A stretch of 64,000 nt of DNA. It comes from Geosiphon pyriformis. Taxonomy: Eukaryota > Glomeromycota > Glomeromycetes > Archaeosporales > Geosiphonaceae. This document shows, piece after piece, positions 22,548 to 33,219 of this stretch (its first letter is position 1; every line of letters begins with the position of its first letter). The stretch covers positions 304,875-368,874 of the forward strand of contig JAAOMT010000571.1 of NCBI GenBank assembly GCA_016748015.1, in the 5' to 3' direction. A program made the translations under genes and the position numbers. Below the pieces are notes generated by a model. The model searched no databases and had not been told where the DNA came from. It saw only the letters and a program-made list of their open reading frames with translations.

Positions 22548-23267
22548 ATGACTATCTCTTAAAATATTTAACAGTTATCTCAAAAATTAATATTAGCTTT
22601 AAAAACAATACCCGAATTATCTATTACTATCATTGGAAAACATATTAATTATAACCAAACAGAAATAGTTACAAATTTAACCCCAAATTCACAAAAGTAT
22701 TATCCTTATAGAAAAAACACAAGAAGTTATTCTGGAATTCATTTACCAGAACTTTTGAAGCTTGCTTTAAGAGAAAACTTATTGCTCACTCCTATTAGTA
22801 TTTTATCAAATGCTACTATTTAACAAAAACTTCAACTGTGTCTTAATAAAGAAAGCAGCAAATACTCCCCAATATATAGATATTTTTACATTGAAAAAAC
22901 ACTTCACGAACAAAAACTGGAGCTTACAGCAGCAAATCTCACAAAAGAAGCTATTCAGAAACAACTCCACAATGAATTCAAAACAACAGCTGAACCTACA
23001 AACAGCTGCTATAAACTAAGAGCTGCTCTTAGACTTTATAATTTATTTTATATCTGTGAAAATGTCCTACAAAACCCAATTTTACAACCTTTGAAGATTC
23101 AATATATTGGAAAGCTCACAAAACTGAAATTTCAACAATTTTCAGACCAAATTTCTTCAATAATTTTGGATTATTATCTGGAAATTACAGACAGTATTTG
23201 GATTTTGATGGAGCTCAGTCTTAAGAAGAAGGTTATGTTACTAGATGAAATTAGAGATATTATTTAG
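22548..23267 (+). pseudogene. Element C ORF3, unknown function, overlaps 3' LTR
   Basis: This is a 239-codon frame downstream of integrase, starting ATG at 22548 and ending TAG at 23265-23267, 32 bases inside the LTR. Three TAA codons interrupt it; D keeps CAA at each of those positions. Recognisable blocks are LSQKLILALKTIPELSI, YPYRKNTRSYSGIHLPELL and LKIQYIGKLTKLKFQQF, all kept in D. There is no hydrophobic signal or membrane span, so it is not an obvious envelope. I do not recognise the family. Confidence 0.72.
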
Positions 23268-24214
23268 CATGAAATTATCTTTATAATTCCTATTATTAAT
23301 TAGCATATATTATCATTCAAATTATTACTTATTATATTAGCAAAATGTCTGAAATTATTATTTAATTAATAACCCAATTTGCATATAACATAAATGTAAT
23401 CTAATTGCGATGATCAATCATGCAATACCCTGAACTATGTAGCATTCAAAAAGTTTGCCAAAATTTGTAGAAATTTGCTGAAATAATTGATAGTTCACCG
23501 AAATATCTAATAATTCACAGAAATAACTTGTAATTCACCGAAATGTATCTTTAGTTCAGTGAAATTGTAGAAAATAGCAAAGTTTAAGTTCATAGAATAG
23601 TGTTATGACAAGTTGTATAAAAGAAGAGCTTCTCTTTTCAAAAAAATGTATCTTACTTTAGATTTATCACTTAGAACTATTCCTATATACACAAAAAGAA
23701 ATAAATATCAAATAATTTGAAAAACCAAAATTTTTAATTATTGCACTTGAAAAATCCTCAAAACTCAACTAACGTTTTGAAATTAATTAGCTACCAATTT
23801 CAGTAAACTGTTAGTGACTCCAGATCTGGATAGAAAACGTTTCTCTTGATAAAATCCTATTTCTTTTACATTTCTTTTCTTTTTCTTTTCTTTTCTTATT
23901 ACAATCATTAGGGTAGCCTACAGACAAAATTTCTGTAGAAAAGTTGACTTTTACAGCAAAGTAACTACACATTTTTAGTGAGCTTTTAGATGAGCAATTC
24001 CTGGAAAAGAGTTGATGTTTACTACAATGTAACTACATAAAGTAACTGGCAAGGAATTGGTCATTCTACTTATAAGCCCAGCAATTCAAATTATAGAAGA
24101 TAATTTGAAGATAAATTCAGTTACTGGAAATCTAACTACTTCTAAAAAACGTCAATTTGCAACCAACAGACAGTTACAACATTCAAGAAAAGAGACCAAA
24201 AACCTCCAGTAATA
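23236..24214 (+). repeat. Element C 3' LTR (979 bp, long form)
   Basis: It starts TGTTAC and ends GTAATA (from GTAACA). It carries a 60-base block at 23485-23544 of short GTTCACCGAAAT-like units that is absent from the 5' LTR. The D 5' LTR has the same block and exactly the same length. Its right flank, GCGA at 24215-24218, is ORF1 of LINE1 on the minus strand. Confidence 0.92.
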
Positions 24215-25036
24215 GCGAACTCCACCACAGCCTTTTGCCACATACTAATTAACTGAATCTTGATCGACCTGATCTCTCCAAACTCAGCAGCTGTGGCAAC
24301 AATCATTTTCTTTGGTGTATCTATGGGAATTTCTTTGATCACCACAGCCCGATCTGAACGCACTCCTTGTTTTTTGAGATTAGTATTTACAATGATCTTA
24401 TTTTTTCTAGCCAATGATGTGGCCATTTCTATGCTCTTTTCTGATGTAAATGTTGATCTAATGATCTCTTCAAATTTTGAGAGAATAGTGGCCCCCCAAA
24501 ACCATTGATTGTTGAGAAAATTTTTCTAATTAACTGAGTCTTTGCTGTTGCCAATTTACCCTCCATAGCTGAGAGATTAATATTCAAAGCAAATAACTTT
24601 TTAATTGACACTTTCACCAAAGTCTTAATAATTTTAGAGTCAATCCATTTTTTTTCTAAAAAGATAGGCAAGTAAGAAGGGAGCACAACTTCATCATCAT
24701 TTATATGAAAATTAGGAAAGCCAAGTGGAGAACCAAAATCAGCACCAGTGTTGATTCGCTTTGTCTTGGGTGTAGTAGCTGCTAAACCCAAAAAAAATCC
24801 GCCATTTGTCTCAGACATGCTAACATCCTCATTCTCACCAGAGAGACTCTCCACATCAGAATACACACTGCCACTAGATCCAGATTTGCTCAAGGATATA
24901 TCCTTTTCATCACCAGAATGTTTTATATTACCAAAAACAACTTTTTTTTTTGAGAAAAAGAGCCACCAGCAGAATCTTGAAAAGCACCCTTAGGAATCCT
25001 CTTTTTAAGTGCAGTGCTACTAACAGTAGTCTTCAT
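24215..25036 (-). pseudogene. LINE1 ORF1, N-terminal half
   Basis: ORF1 of a non-LTR retrotransposon encodes an RNA-binding protein. The likely start is ATG at 25034-25036 (MKTTVSSTALKKRIPKG). Two single-base losses shift the frame: an A run of 10 (T run at 24942-24951) where 11 fit, and a G run of six (C run at 24492-24497). An RRM-like segment follows, AVVIKEIPIDTPKK and EFGEIRSIKIQL, near 24360-24250. It ends in WQKAVVEFA at the C element junction. LINE2 has the same layout. Confidence 0.8.
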
Positions 25037-25150
25037 ATCCACAAAAAATGTGTTACTATTAGGTAAAAAAATATTGATATAGACTAAAAAAACAAAAAAC
25101 TTTTTTTTTCAGAAAATGCATTTTTTGGGGATTTGTGAAGGTAAGAAAGA
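24215..25150 (-). mobile_element. LINE1, 5' segment
   Basis: The minus strand reads from a 5' leader near 25150 through the first part of ORF1 and stops at the LTR of element C. The rest of the same LINE is at 43021-48868 on the plus strand. The joined codons are in frame and align with LINE2 across the break. The upstream border of the leader is set only by similarity to LINE2 and by the change to extreme AT sequence, so it is approximate. Confidence 0.85.
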
Positions 25151-26929
25151 AAGAAGTTTTTTTTTAATTTAATTAAAATTAGTTTAATTATATTTTTAAA
25201 AATATTTATAATAAATAAAATTTGCTTATTAAAAAGAAACTAAAATTTAAAGTTAACTTATTTAGTTAAAATAATATATTATTTTTTTTGTATAAACTAA
25301 AGTTTTTTAATTTTTGTAATATTTTGAATTAGTTATTTAATTATTATTTTATAAACTTATAGATTTTAAGTTAAATATTTAAAAACTTTTTATTAAGTTG
25401 TATATTAATTTTTTAAACAGTTTTTTTACTAAAGTTGTTAAAATAATTATAAATTATAGTTTTTTTCTTATAAACAATTTATCTAAGACTTTTTATTTTG
25501 TTAAAAGTATTTTTATGTTTATAGTTTTAAATAATATTGTTTATTTTAGAATAGTTTAATTTCTAAAAAGATTTAAAAATGCTTTTGTTGACTAATTATT
25601 AAATAAAAAAAACTATGTTTTAATTAAAAGTTTTATTATTATTAAAAAATCTTAATCTTAAAAGTTTTATATTTGCTTAGTTTATTTTTGCTATTACTTT
25701 TATTAATATTGGTCATTTTTTTAAAGCTGTTTTTTTTGTACTTATTTGTTTTTGTTTTTTTAATATACATAATTTTAAAAATTTTTTGTTGACTTATTTA
25801 AATTTTTATAATTTTAAATTAAACATAATTAATATATTTACTAATAAAGTTTTAAAAAATTATGATTTATTTAATATAATTAATAATATTTTGGCTTTTT
25901 TTAACAACTTAGAATTAAATATTAAAGCTAACATATTTTTTTTAATAATGATTAAATTATAGATTATTGATTTTATTTTAAATTGCATCTTTTTTTTTAT
26001 TAAAATAATTGTAAATTTAAATAACTAAATAATTTTAAATATATATATTACTAAATTAAATATATTATTAAACTTTAAAAACTATTGCTAACTAGAAAAA
26101 TAATATATAATAAAACTATTATAAAAAAAAATTTATTAATTATATAAATAAAAATTTAAAAATAATTAAACTATTAAAATTGTTAATTATATGTATTTAT
26201 TTTTTGTTAAGTTTTTTGTTATGTTGATAAAAAATTTTTGTAGTTAAAAATAAAAAATATTAAATAATACTTATTATTTTATTTAAAAAATATATAAAAT
26301 TATTTATTAAGCTTATTAAAAAATTAAACCAGAAAATAATATATTAAAATTAGAAATATTAATTGGTTATATATTTTCTTTGTTTGGTATTCTAATAAAT
26401 ATATAACTGTAAACTTCAAAAATAAATTTTTAATTAATTTATATACTTATATTATTAAAATAATATATCAAAAACTATTGATTATAATTAGGAAATATTT
26501 TTATAATAAATTCTATTTAAGTGTTTTATGTTTGTTTTATAATAATTTAAAGATATAAATTACAAAATATAGTTAACTATAAATAAAAAGTTTTAATTAT
26601 ATACTAATATTACTTTAATATTTAATATATTAAACATATCTAATTTATATATTTTATTTATAATATTTATAAAGTTATAATTATTTTTAATAAAATTATT
26701 TATATATTTAGTAGTTTAATTAAAATTAAACTTAATACTTAAAAATTGGTTTATATAAATCTTTATTATTTTATTAAAAATATTATTAACAGAAAAGTTT
26801 TTATTATTATTATTTATATTATTATTAAACATATTTATTAAATTAATCAAATTATACTGTTTTTAAAAGTTCATAATTTTATTTTATAACTTAAAAATTA
26901 TAAGATATTAGAAATTTTTTAAACTTTCT
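25151..26929. other. Extremely AT-rich spacer
   Basis: About 1.8 kb of T/A runs with almost no G or C separates the 5' ends of LINE1 and LINE2. I see no open frame, LTR terminus, tRNA-like fold or conserved motif. It may be a very old repeat decayed beyond recognition, or ordinary intergenic DNA. Confidence 0.6.
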
Positions 26930-27049
26930 CTTGTTAATTTTCTGGTCACAATAAGAGCAAAGAATAATTTTGAAGTTTTAGCTTTCTTTTTTCTCTTTTT
27001 TCTCTTGTCTTTATTAGTTATTTCTTTAAACACACTTAATTTTGTTGTG

Positions 27050-29002
27050 ATGAAACTGGTGAAAATGGTCACTGGTGTTTCTGGCTCTAGTTTGACTGGT
27101 TAGGAAATCTGATTAAGTATTAAGAAAAAACATGTAAACAGCATCTATTTCTGTAGTACATCTTATAAAAAATCTAAAAAGCCTATTGTTAGTAGTATTA
27201 TTGACTTGTCTACTGGTTCATTAAGCTTGGTAGACATTGGTAGTGCTGATAACAAATCTGTAGTGTTCTGAAAAAACAAAGTTGATAACATTAAGAGTAG
27301 TATTAGTGGTCTTTCTAATTTGGAAAATATGAGAAACACAGTTGTGAAGGAAACAAGTTATGCAAACTTAGACAATTTTGTTGGCAATAAGGACATAGAC
27401 AAGACTACTTCAAGGAAAACTTGAACTCAAACTTATGTGCTAAGCCATTTACCAAAAACACTTTTATTCAATAATTTGAGTAATGATGACAATGTTTTGG
27501 GGCTTTCTCTTTTTAAGTTTAATAATTCCAATTAACTATTATCTGTTAAATTACATGTTCTGGAAAAACAAAGCTTCAAACCAGTTAAATTGTTTATATT
27601 AGACAGGAAATTGGCTGTTGTGTTTGAAAAAACTAATAATAATAAGTTGATTTCAATCAAAAAAATTTTTTATCAAATTGATGGTTTTAGGGGGATGTTA
27701 ACTCCTTCAAAATTTCTAAGGATCATCAGAGCTTTATTTATTTCTAAATCTAGTATAAATAAAACAAAAAAATTGATACTCTGTAAAAAAATTATGGTCA
27801 ATGATAATTTCAGAAAAGTAAACAGTCATTTGGATTGGAAAATAATTGTTAAGAAGATTCCAGTTGATCTTTCCAAATCAGCTGTGGAGTCAGTTTTTTC
27901 TAAGTTTGGTAAGATTATATCAATCAAGATACAACTAATTGGTTTATGACAAAAGACTTAGATAGAATATAAATTATCTGAGATAGCTAATTTGGTTGCA
28001 ACTAGATAGTCTGTTGTTATAAAGAAAAACTCTGTTCATATAGCAAAAGCTATTGGTAACAAACAAATATAGATGTTCAAAGATCAACATCAGGCTTTGT
28101 TGTACACACTTCCAGTTGGGACTACTGTTTATGATTTATCTGATTTGCTAGTTTCTTATGGTAGAAAAACTTGTGTCATTGGCTGTAATCTAAATTCATA
28201 TATACATAATAGGTGTATTATAGTGTGTTTTAAAAGTGAGACATCCAGATTGGCTGCTGTTGGTTTTATTCTAGTGTTTAAGAGTGTGAATTTATGCTGG
28301 ACTGGTTTTTTTTTGGCCTGTTGTGCTTGGTATAAACAATTTGGTTATATTTTTGTTGATTGTGCAGTAAGTAGAAATCCTAGTGATTGTAGTAAGTAGG
28401 TAGTAACTTTTCAGAATTGTGTTTACTTGGCTAATATTTATAAAAAAAAGCAGGCACTTATTGTTCATCCAGTTTTTTTTGGTGGCAAAACTTGGGTCCA
28501 AATTGCTGGTGGCTTTTTTTTTCATATAATTTTATTGGATTCTTTTAGTATTGGTTTGTCTTTGGGTGCAAAACTCATCTCATTGGTTTTTAACTCTTTT
28601 AGTGATTCCTGTTTGATTGATTGTTTGGCTTTTTTAGAATGTTCTTTGGAGCTTTTGGCAGATCAGATTTCTGTTATTATAAAAAAATTGAGCTTTGTAG
28701 AATTAGTGCTCTTGGCACCCATGTCTCATGTCTTCTCTCCAATTGCTCCAGTGTCTTTGGCTTCTAATTTTAATTCGAATATGGCTCTGGATGGTATGAT
28801 AACATCTTTTGTTCCTCCTTTTTTGGTCATTATGGATACAGTTGCTGACTTTAGTTCAAGTAGTTCTAAGGTTTTAACCACCAAAATAAGTGGGTTAGAA
28901 TCTAAGATGGTGGCTTTAGAAGTGTTAGTTGAATTAGTTTTGAAAAAATTGGATTGCTTGTGCTTTGGTTTGGGTTTGTCAGCTCTTCTTACTTCTCAAT
29001 GA
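27050..29002 (+). pseudogene. LINE2 ORF1, RNA-binding protein
   Basis: It starts ATG at 27050 and stays in one frame to TGA at 29000-29002, with scattered stops at former Trp or Gln codons. An RRM-like region (DWKIIVKKIPVDLSK, FSKFGKIISIKIQL) lies at 27834-27945. A knuckle near 28318-28360 reads C-AW-Y-KQFG-Y-IFVD-C; both Tyr sit where Cys and His would complete CX2CX4HX4C, each one transition away. The C-terminal part (HPVFFGGKTWVQIAG, then long hydrophobic helices) matches LINE1. ORF2 begins at the overlapping ATGA. Confidence 0.82.
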
Positions 29003-31147
29003 ATAATTTTGTATGGAAAATTGCTACATATAATGTTCATGGTATTAATATTTTTGCCAAGCAAAAGGATGTTATCTATTGGTATAAAGATTCTGGAAAT
29101 TTGGTTTTAATAGTTATGGAGATGAAGTTAAAGTCTAGCAGTAGGCTGTGGATTAAAAATAAGTTTAATGGAGTTAAAGTTTTTTCATCTGGGTTGGACA
29201 AGAGATTTCTTGGTGCTGGATGGTAATTATTATGAATGTTTTTCTGGCTTATTATGTGTGTAAGATTTTTGAGATGTCTGGCTGGCTCCTTTCTATCAAG
29301 TTGCTTTTCAAACATAAGCTTTCTGTATCAATATTGGGTCTTTACACTGGTATTTCCCTGGTAGTTTGTTTCTCTTAAGTTAGCAAGATCAACTCTTTGA
29401 TTGCAAAGACTGTAAATAAATCTTTTTTTATTATTCTGGGTGGCAATTTTAATAAAGATAGTTCCCATAGGTGTGCCAGTTTCAGGAAATATCTTGATTT
29501 AGAATTAGTTAATTCTATGTTAAAAAGTTTGGTTGTAAAGAATTCTACATAAAAAAATTCAAGAGGTGCTAAGAAGATAATAGATTATATATTTATTTCT
29601 TCAAGTTTGATTAATATAGTTGTGAGTTGTGATGTTTTGAATATTAACAAACATTTTGACACTAATTACCAAGCTGTTTCTGTGTTTGTGGATTTGGGTA
29701 AACTTTTAAATATGCAGCTGAACTTTCTTTGCAAACAAGCAAATAAAGATTGTTAGAAGTTTAATGTTAAAAATACTGATAAGGCAAAGTGGTATAGGTA
29801 CAAAGAGTCTACAGTAGTAAATACAGCAATGTTTTCAAGTGAGTTTTTTGTGACTGAAAGATTTAAAAATCTGGATGTTATGTGGAATGCTGTTCGTAAA
29901 ATGATGTGTCTTTTAGCAAATAAGATTTTTAAAAAGAAATAGTTTAAGAACTTTGATGGCATTTTTACTAGAAAGTCTTCTGAGTTTTATAAGTTGGAAA
30001 TTTTGGTGTCAAAGATAGTCAAGTTCTTGTGTAAGGGTGTTAATGATGTGTTTGAGTCTTTAATAAGCTGTTAAACATCTCTGAATGTTAATATGACGTT
30101 ATCTGTTTAGACTTTATTGGATTCTGGTGTAGATCTTGATTGTGTATATTTAGCTCTTTTCACTCTGTGTAAATCATATTATGCCTCCAAGCTTGCTAAG
30201 TTTTTGTGAGCTGAGAAGTCAAGGATTAAGTTGGCTATTGATAAACAAATGGAGAATTTTGCAGTCAATAAAGATCACATAATCAGAAGTATACTGGAGC
30301 ATCTTTTCTAGAAGGTGGTTTTGGACCATTTGGTCATTAAGAATAAACTGATTTTGGAATCTGATCTGGTTAAGACAAGGTAAATAAGATTATAAAGAGC
30401 TAGACTAGAAAGCATAAAATGCTAGTGGATTTCTCTGATAATTGGTCTTGTCAATACTGGTTTTTAAAGTATGTTTTTGATGATGCTTTTTCAAATGTAA
30501 TATGTTTGATTAGTTTCAATAAATTGCTTAGTGTGGTTTCTAATCTGCCTAATGGCAAAGCTGCTGGTTTTTTTGGGGTCTCAAATGAACTCTAAAAGCA
30601 TTGCAACAAGTTGGTCTTGGATATGCTTTTGGTGCTTTTGAATTTTTGTTTGTTTCATGAGGCAGCGCCTGGTGTTTGGAGAAAAGCTTGGGTCTTAATA
30701 ATTCTCAAGCCTTATAAGTAAAAGGGGGTTTTTATAAATACCTGATCTATTGCATTGATTAAGACTGCCCACAAAATTTTTTTCAAGATTCTCTTGAACA
30801 GGATTTTTTTAGCATCCAGCACTTTTAATGTTTTACATAAAGACAATTTTTCAGTTTTAAAAGATATAACAACACAATTTTTCATTTTGCCATTGGTTTA
30901 ATTAATGAGAATGCTTTAAAAAAAGACTGTGAACTTTGGCTGGTCTTGTAGAACATGTAAAAAGCCTACAATTCTGTTAGATAAAAGCATCTTAAGAAAA
31001 GCTTACTTAAGATAAAAATGTGTGACAAATTCATTAGATTTTTTGGTAGCATTTACAATAATTGTTTCAACAGGATTATGTCTAATTTTGGATTAACAGC
31101 ATAATAGTTTGGATTAAAAGAAGATGTTTTCACCTCTTTTTTGGTGC
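28999..31147 (+). pseudogene. LINE2 ORF2: endonuclease and partial reverse transcriptase
   Basis: It starts ATG at 28999-29001, overlapping the ORF1 stop as ATGA. The APE-type endonuclease shows a worn ATYNVHGIN start, VMEMKLKS, GGNFNKDS and a KIIDYIFIS block. A one-base change near 29222 shifts the frame. RT begins near 30540 with LPNGKAAGFFGVSNEL and shows DNFSVLKDITTQ near 30840. The catalytic FVDD region is missing because B interrupts first. Many stops are present. Confidence 0.8.
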
Positions 31148-31997
31148 TGTTATAGGTAATTATTTGGGGTCTTAAAGCAAATAACAAACCCATAACTTGG
31201 TGTTCAATTGATATAATAATGTTAATTACTGAAGGTGGTTTGTATCTAAAGGTTTTGGTTGAGTTCTTTGTATAATAGACAGAGTTTCAATAGTTGTTTT
31301 CAGTAGTCTCCCAGAATTGCAATTCTGTCAATTTTTTTCTCAGCTTGATGGCTGGCAATCCTTTGATAAGTAATCCATAATTCTTGTACATGCTCTACCT
31401 ATTCACAAGGGTTTTTTACTAGACAATCCTTGATGTCAGTAATTTAGTGCTTAATTTTTAATCAATTTAGTAAACAACAAAATAAATAACAATAGAAAAT
31501 AAAAGAAAACAAAAAAAATAAAGAAATAAGCCAAGGTAATTTTTCAAGTTAGTATCCCATCAATAGCTATGATTAAGAGCTATTGTTCCAGTGTGGTTAA
31601 GTATAAATTACTATCAACATGAAGTGTTGATAATAGAAAGTGGATTAAGATAGTGAACAATTATTTATTGATATTTGTGATGTGAAAAATTGCTTAGATC
31701 AAATCTAAATTGAGAGGTCTCTAACTAAAAGATTCTGCTTTTTCTACTTCTAGCATTACTGCTATATATACATAATTAAGATTTCTCAATTCCTCAATTT
31801 TTCACACCAAAAATTCTGCAATTTCTTTAAGAAAAATCCTGGAATTCTGGAATCCTGTAATTTTTTGTATGAGAATCCTGAAATTTCTGGAATCCTATAA
31901 TTTTTCTGATAGGAATTCTGAAATTCTATATTTACTATGGTTACTTTTGATTGGCTAATTTATGCTAATATATATTTTCTATATTCTATGAGTAACA
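31148..31997 (-). repeat. Element B 3' LTR (850 bp, family 2)
   Basis: On the minus strand it starts TGTTACTC after the purine tract AAGGAGGGAATAA and ends ATAACA at 31148. It is similar throughout to the LTRs of E and G. Near 31805-31925 it holds repeated GGAATTCTGGAAT-like units, many of them palindromic. Its outer flank is LINE2 RT sequence. Confidence 0.85.
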
Positions 31998-32004
31998 TTA
32001 TTCC

Positions 32005-32661
32005 CTCCTTTTAATATTGAGCTTTGTCAAGATTTCTTAATTCTAATTTTCCATCTTTGAGTATTTCTTGAACTTCTTTTTCAAAAATTATTTGTGCTAT
32101 CTTGTTCTGTAAGTTTTCAAATTGGACATTGGTTATTTTTTTTATTTGGTTAATAATAATAAAGTCCATTACTGGATTGAGTAAGATTTCTAGTCGTTCT
32201 TAAAATTCAGTATGTAGCCAATAAATAGCTCTTGCTTGTGTGGTTAAATTGTTTTTTCCCACAAATTGTTTTAGTTGTTGTAGTATTGTTGTGTCAAATA
32301 ATTGTTTTGTTTTATTCATATATAAGCTCTGGATATTCAAGTGTTGTCTCAAATAAAAATAACAAAAGTTTCTTAAAAATTGTTGTATTTACCAATTCCA
32401 AGTTTCCATAGTCAACTCTTGATATTGGGTGACTTTTGGTTGTGTTTTTATTGCCAATTTCACTTTTGTGATTATTTTGTCCACAATATTCTCTGTTTTC
32501 TTCCATATTTTTTCTCGTGGTCTTTTTCTGGTGTTTGTATATTTGATAGTTTGTTGGTTGTTTGTAATTTCTATCTCTTGTTGTTGTATCAATTGAAAAA
32601 ATTGTTGTGCTAGTGAGTGAATGTTGTCAGTAATCTCTATTTTTCTACTGTTTTCTGTCAT
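32005..32661 (-). pseudogene. Element B ORF3, unknown function
   Basis: It starts MTENSRKIEI at 32661 and has a Gln-rich helix (LAQQFFQLIQQQEIEITN), then a basic NTRKRPREKIWKK segment. A TAA after METWNW sits at a likely Gln codon, and the frame continues via QLKQFVGKNNLTTQ to KEGIM at the LTR edge. It corresponds in position to ORF3 of A, C and D. No signal peptide or transmembrane segment is visible. Function unknown. Confidence 0.65.
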
Positions 32662-32700
32662 GTATACTGTATTTTTATATAATCTTTTGGTTGTTCAATT

Positions 32701-33215
32701 TTATGTGTTTGGTTCAATAATTATAATTGGTTCTAGATTTCATGGAATCTCATCTGGTTTGACTAATATTTTCTGTACTCCTAATTGTAGAATATTATTG
32801 GTAAATAATAATGTTATATAGTGATATTGTTTTAGTTGATCACCATGTGCTGCTTTGGTTAAAATTTTGTTGTTCAATCTTAATTTATAAGCTTTATTTC
32901 CAAGAATTTCTTCTATGTAAAATAGTCCATCCCATTTGGGGTCAAATTTTCCACTCTATTGTTTTTCTGCTTTGGTATAATATAGAAGTACTTTGTTTCC
33001 AATCTTGAATTCAACTGGTTTTTTTAATAGTTGGTTATCATGTCTTTCTTTTTGTTTTTCTTGTGACTTTTGTATATTATTAGCTGCTCTTTGCTGTGTG
33101 TTTTCTAATGTTTCTATTAAGTTATATGTTCTTCTTAACAATGTTCTTTGGAAATTTTCTTCTGTTATTGGTTCTGTTAGATATGTCTTGACTTTTATCT
33201 CAACTGATAATGTTG
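32701..33215 (-). pseudogene. Element B integrase, C-terminal part
   Basis: On the minus strand it begins ATLSVEIKVKTYLTEPI and continues through RRTYNLIETLENTQQ to KIGNKVLLYYTKAEKQ. It then has the GPY/F-like segment WDGLFYIEEILGNKAYKLR and ends at the TAA at 32701-32703. This is the missing end of the integrase cut at 14387. A few stops replace Trp codons. The match to the same part of A, C, D and E is clear. Confidence 0.87.
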
Positions 33216-33219
33216 CTGT

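Larger units (their letters stand above)
14388..24214 (+). mobile_element. Element C: full-length Ty3/Gypsy element with two LTRs
   Basis: The 9.8 kb element has LTRs at 14388-15305 and 23236-24214, both in direct orientation and highly similar. Between them are gag, protease, Cys-rich module, dUTPase, linker, RT and RNase H in one frame, integrase one frame over, and ORF3. The flanking four bases differ (ACAG left, GCGA right), so they are not a target duplication of this element. Each matches a flank of element D instead. C is the only copy that keeps both the protease DSG and an RT box with two Asp. Confidence 0.93.
26930..31147 (+). mobile_element. LINE2: non-LTR retrotransposon truncated in RT by element B
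   Basis: The order is a 5' leader, ORF1 and ORF2 with endonuclease and RT. The sequence stops at 31147 just after the RT block DVFTSFL, which matches VFSPLLW of LINE1. The 3' LTR of element B follows at once on the minus strand. The remaining RT, RNase H and tail are not in the window, as expected if B inserted here and the other flank lies beyond it. Codons are worn by many Trp and Gln stops. Confidence 0.85.
31148..33219 (-). mobile_element. Element B, displaced 3' part
   Basis: Read on the minus strand from 33219, this holds the end of integrase, ORF3, a purine tract and a 3' LTR. The integrase starts exactly where B stops at 14387. The four bases next to the D LTR (CTGT at 33216-33219, ACAG on the minus strand) repeat the ACAG at 14384-14387. 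The joined codons read GKT then ATLSVE in frame. This places it as the other flank of the insertion that split B. Confidence 0.9.

Noticed and set aside
22548-23267. ORF3 as a retroviral envelope gene
   Set aside because: Only the position suggests it. No signal peptide, transmembrane segment or cleavage-site pattern is visible.
14388-24214. C as an ordinary insertion with its own target duplication
   Set aside because: The bases at its two ends (ACAG and GCGA) differ and its two flanks belong to different elements.
25151-26929. Centromere or organelle DNA because of the extreme AT content
   Set aside because: No tandem satellite, organelle gene or tRNA is present, and it is flanked by nuclear-type LINEs; there is nothing to support either.
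31805-31925. CRISPR-like or minisatellite array
   Set aside because: The units are imperfect, lack unique spacers of constant length and recur at the same place in every family 2 LTR.
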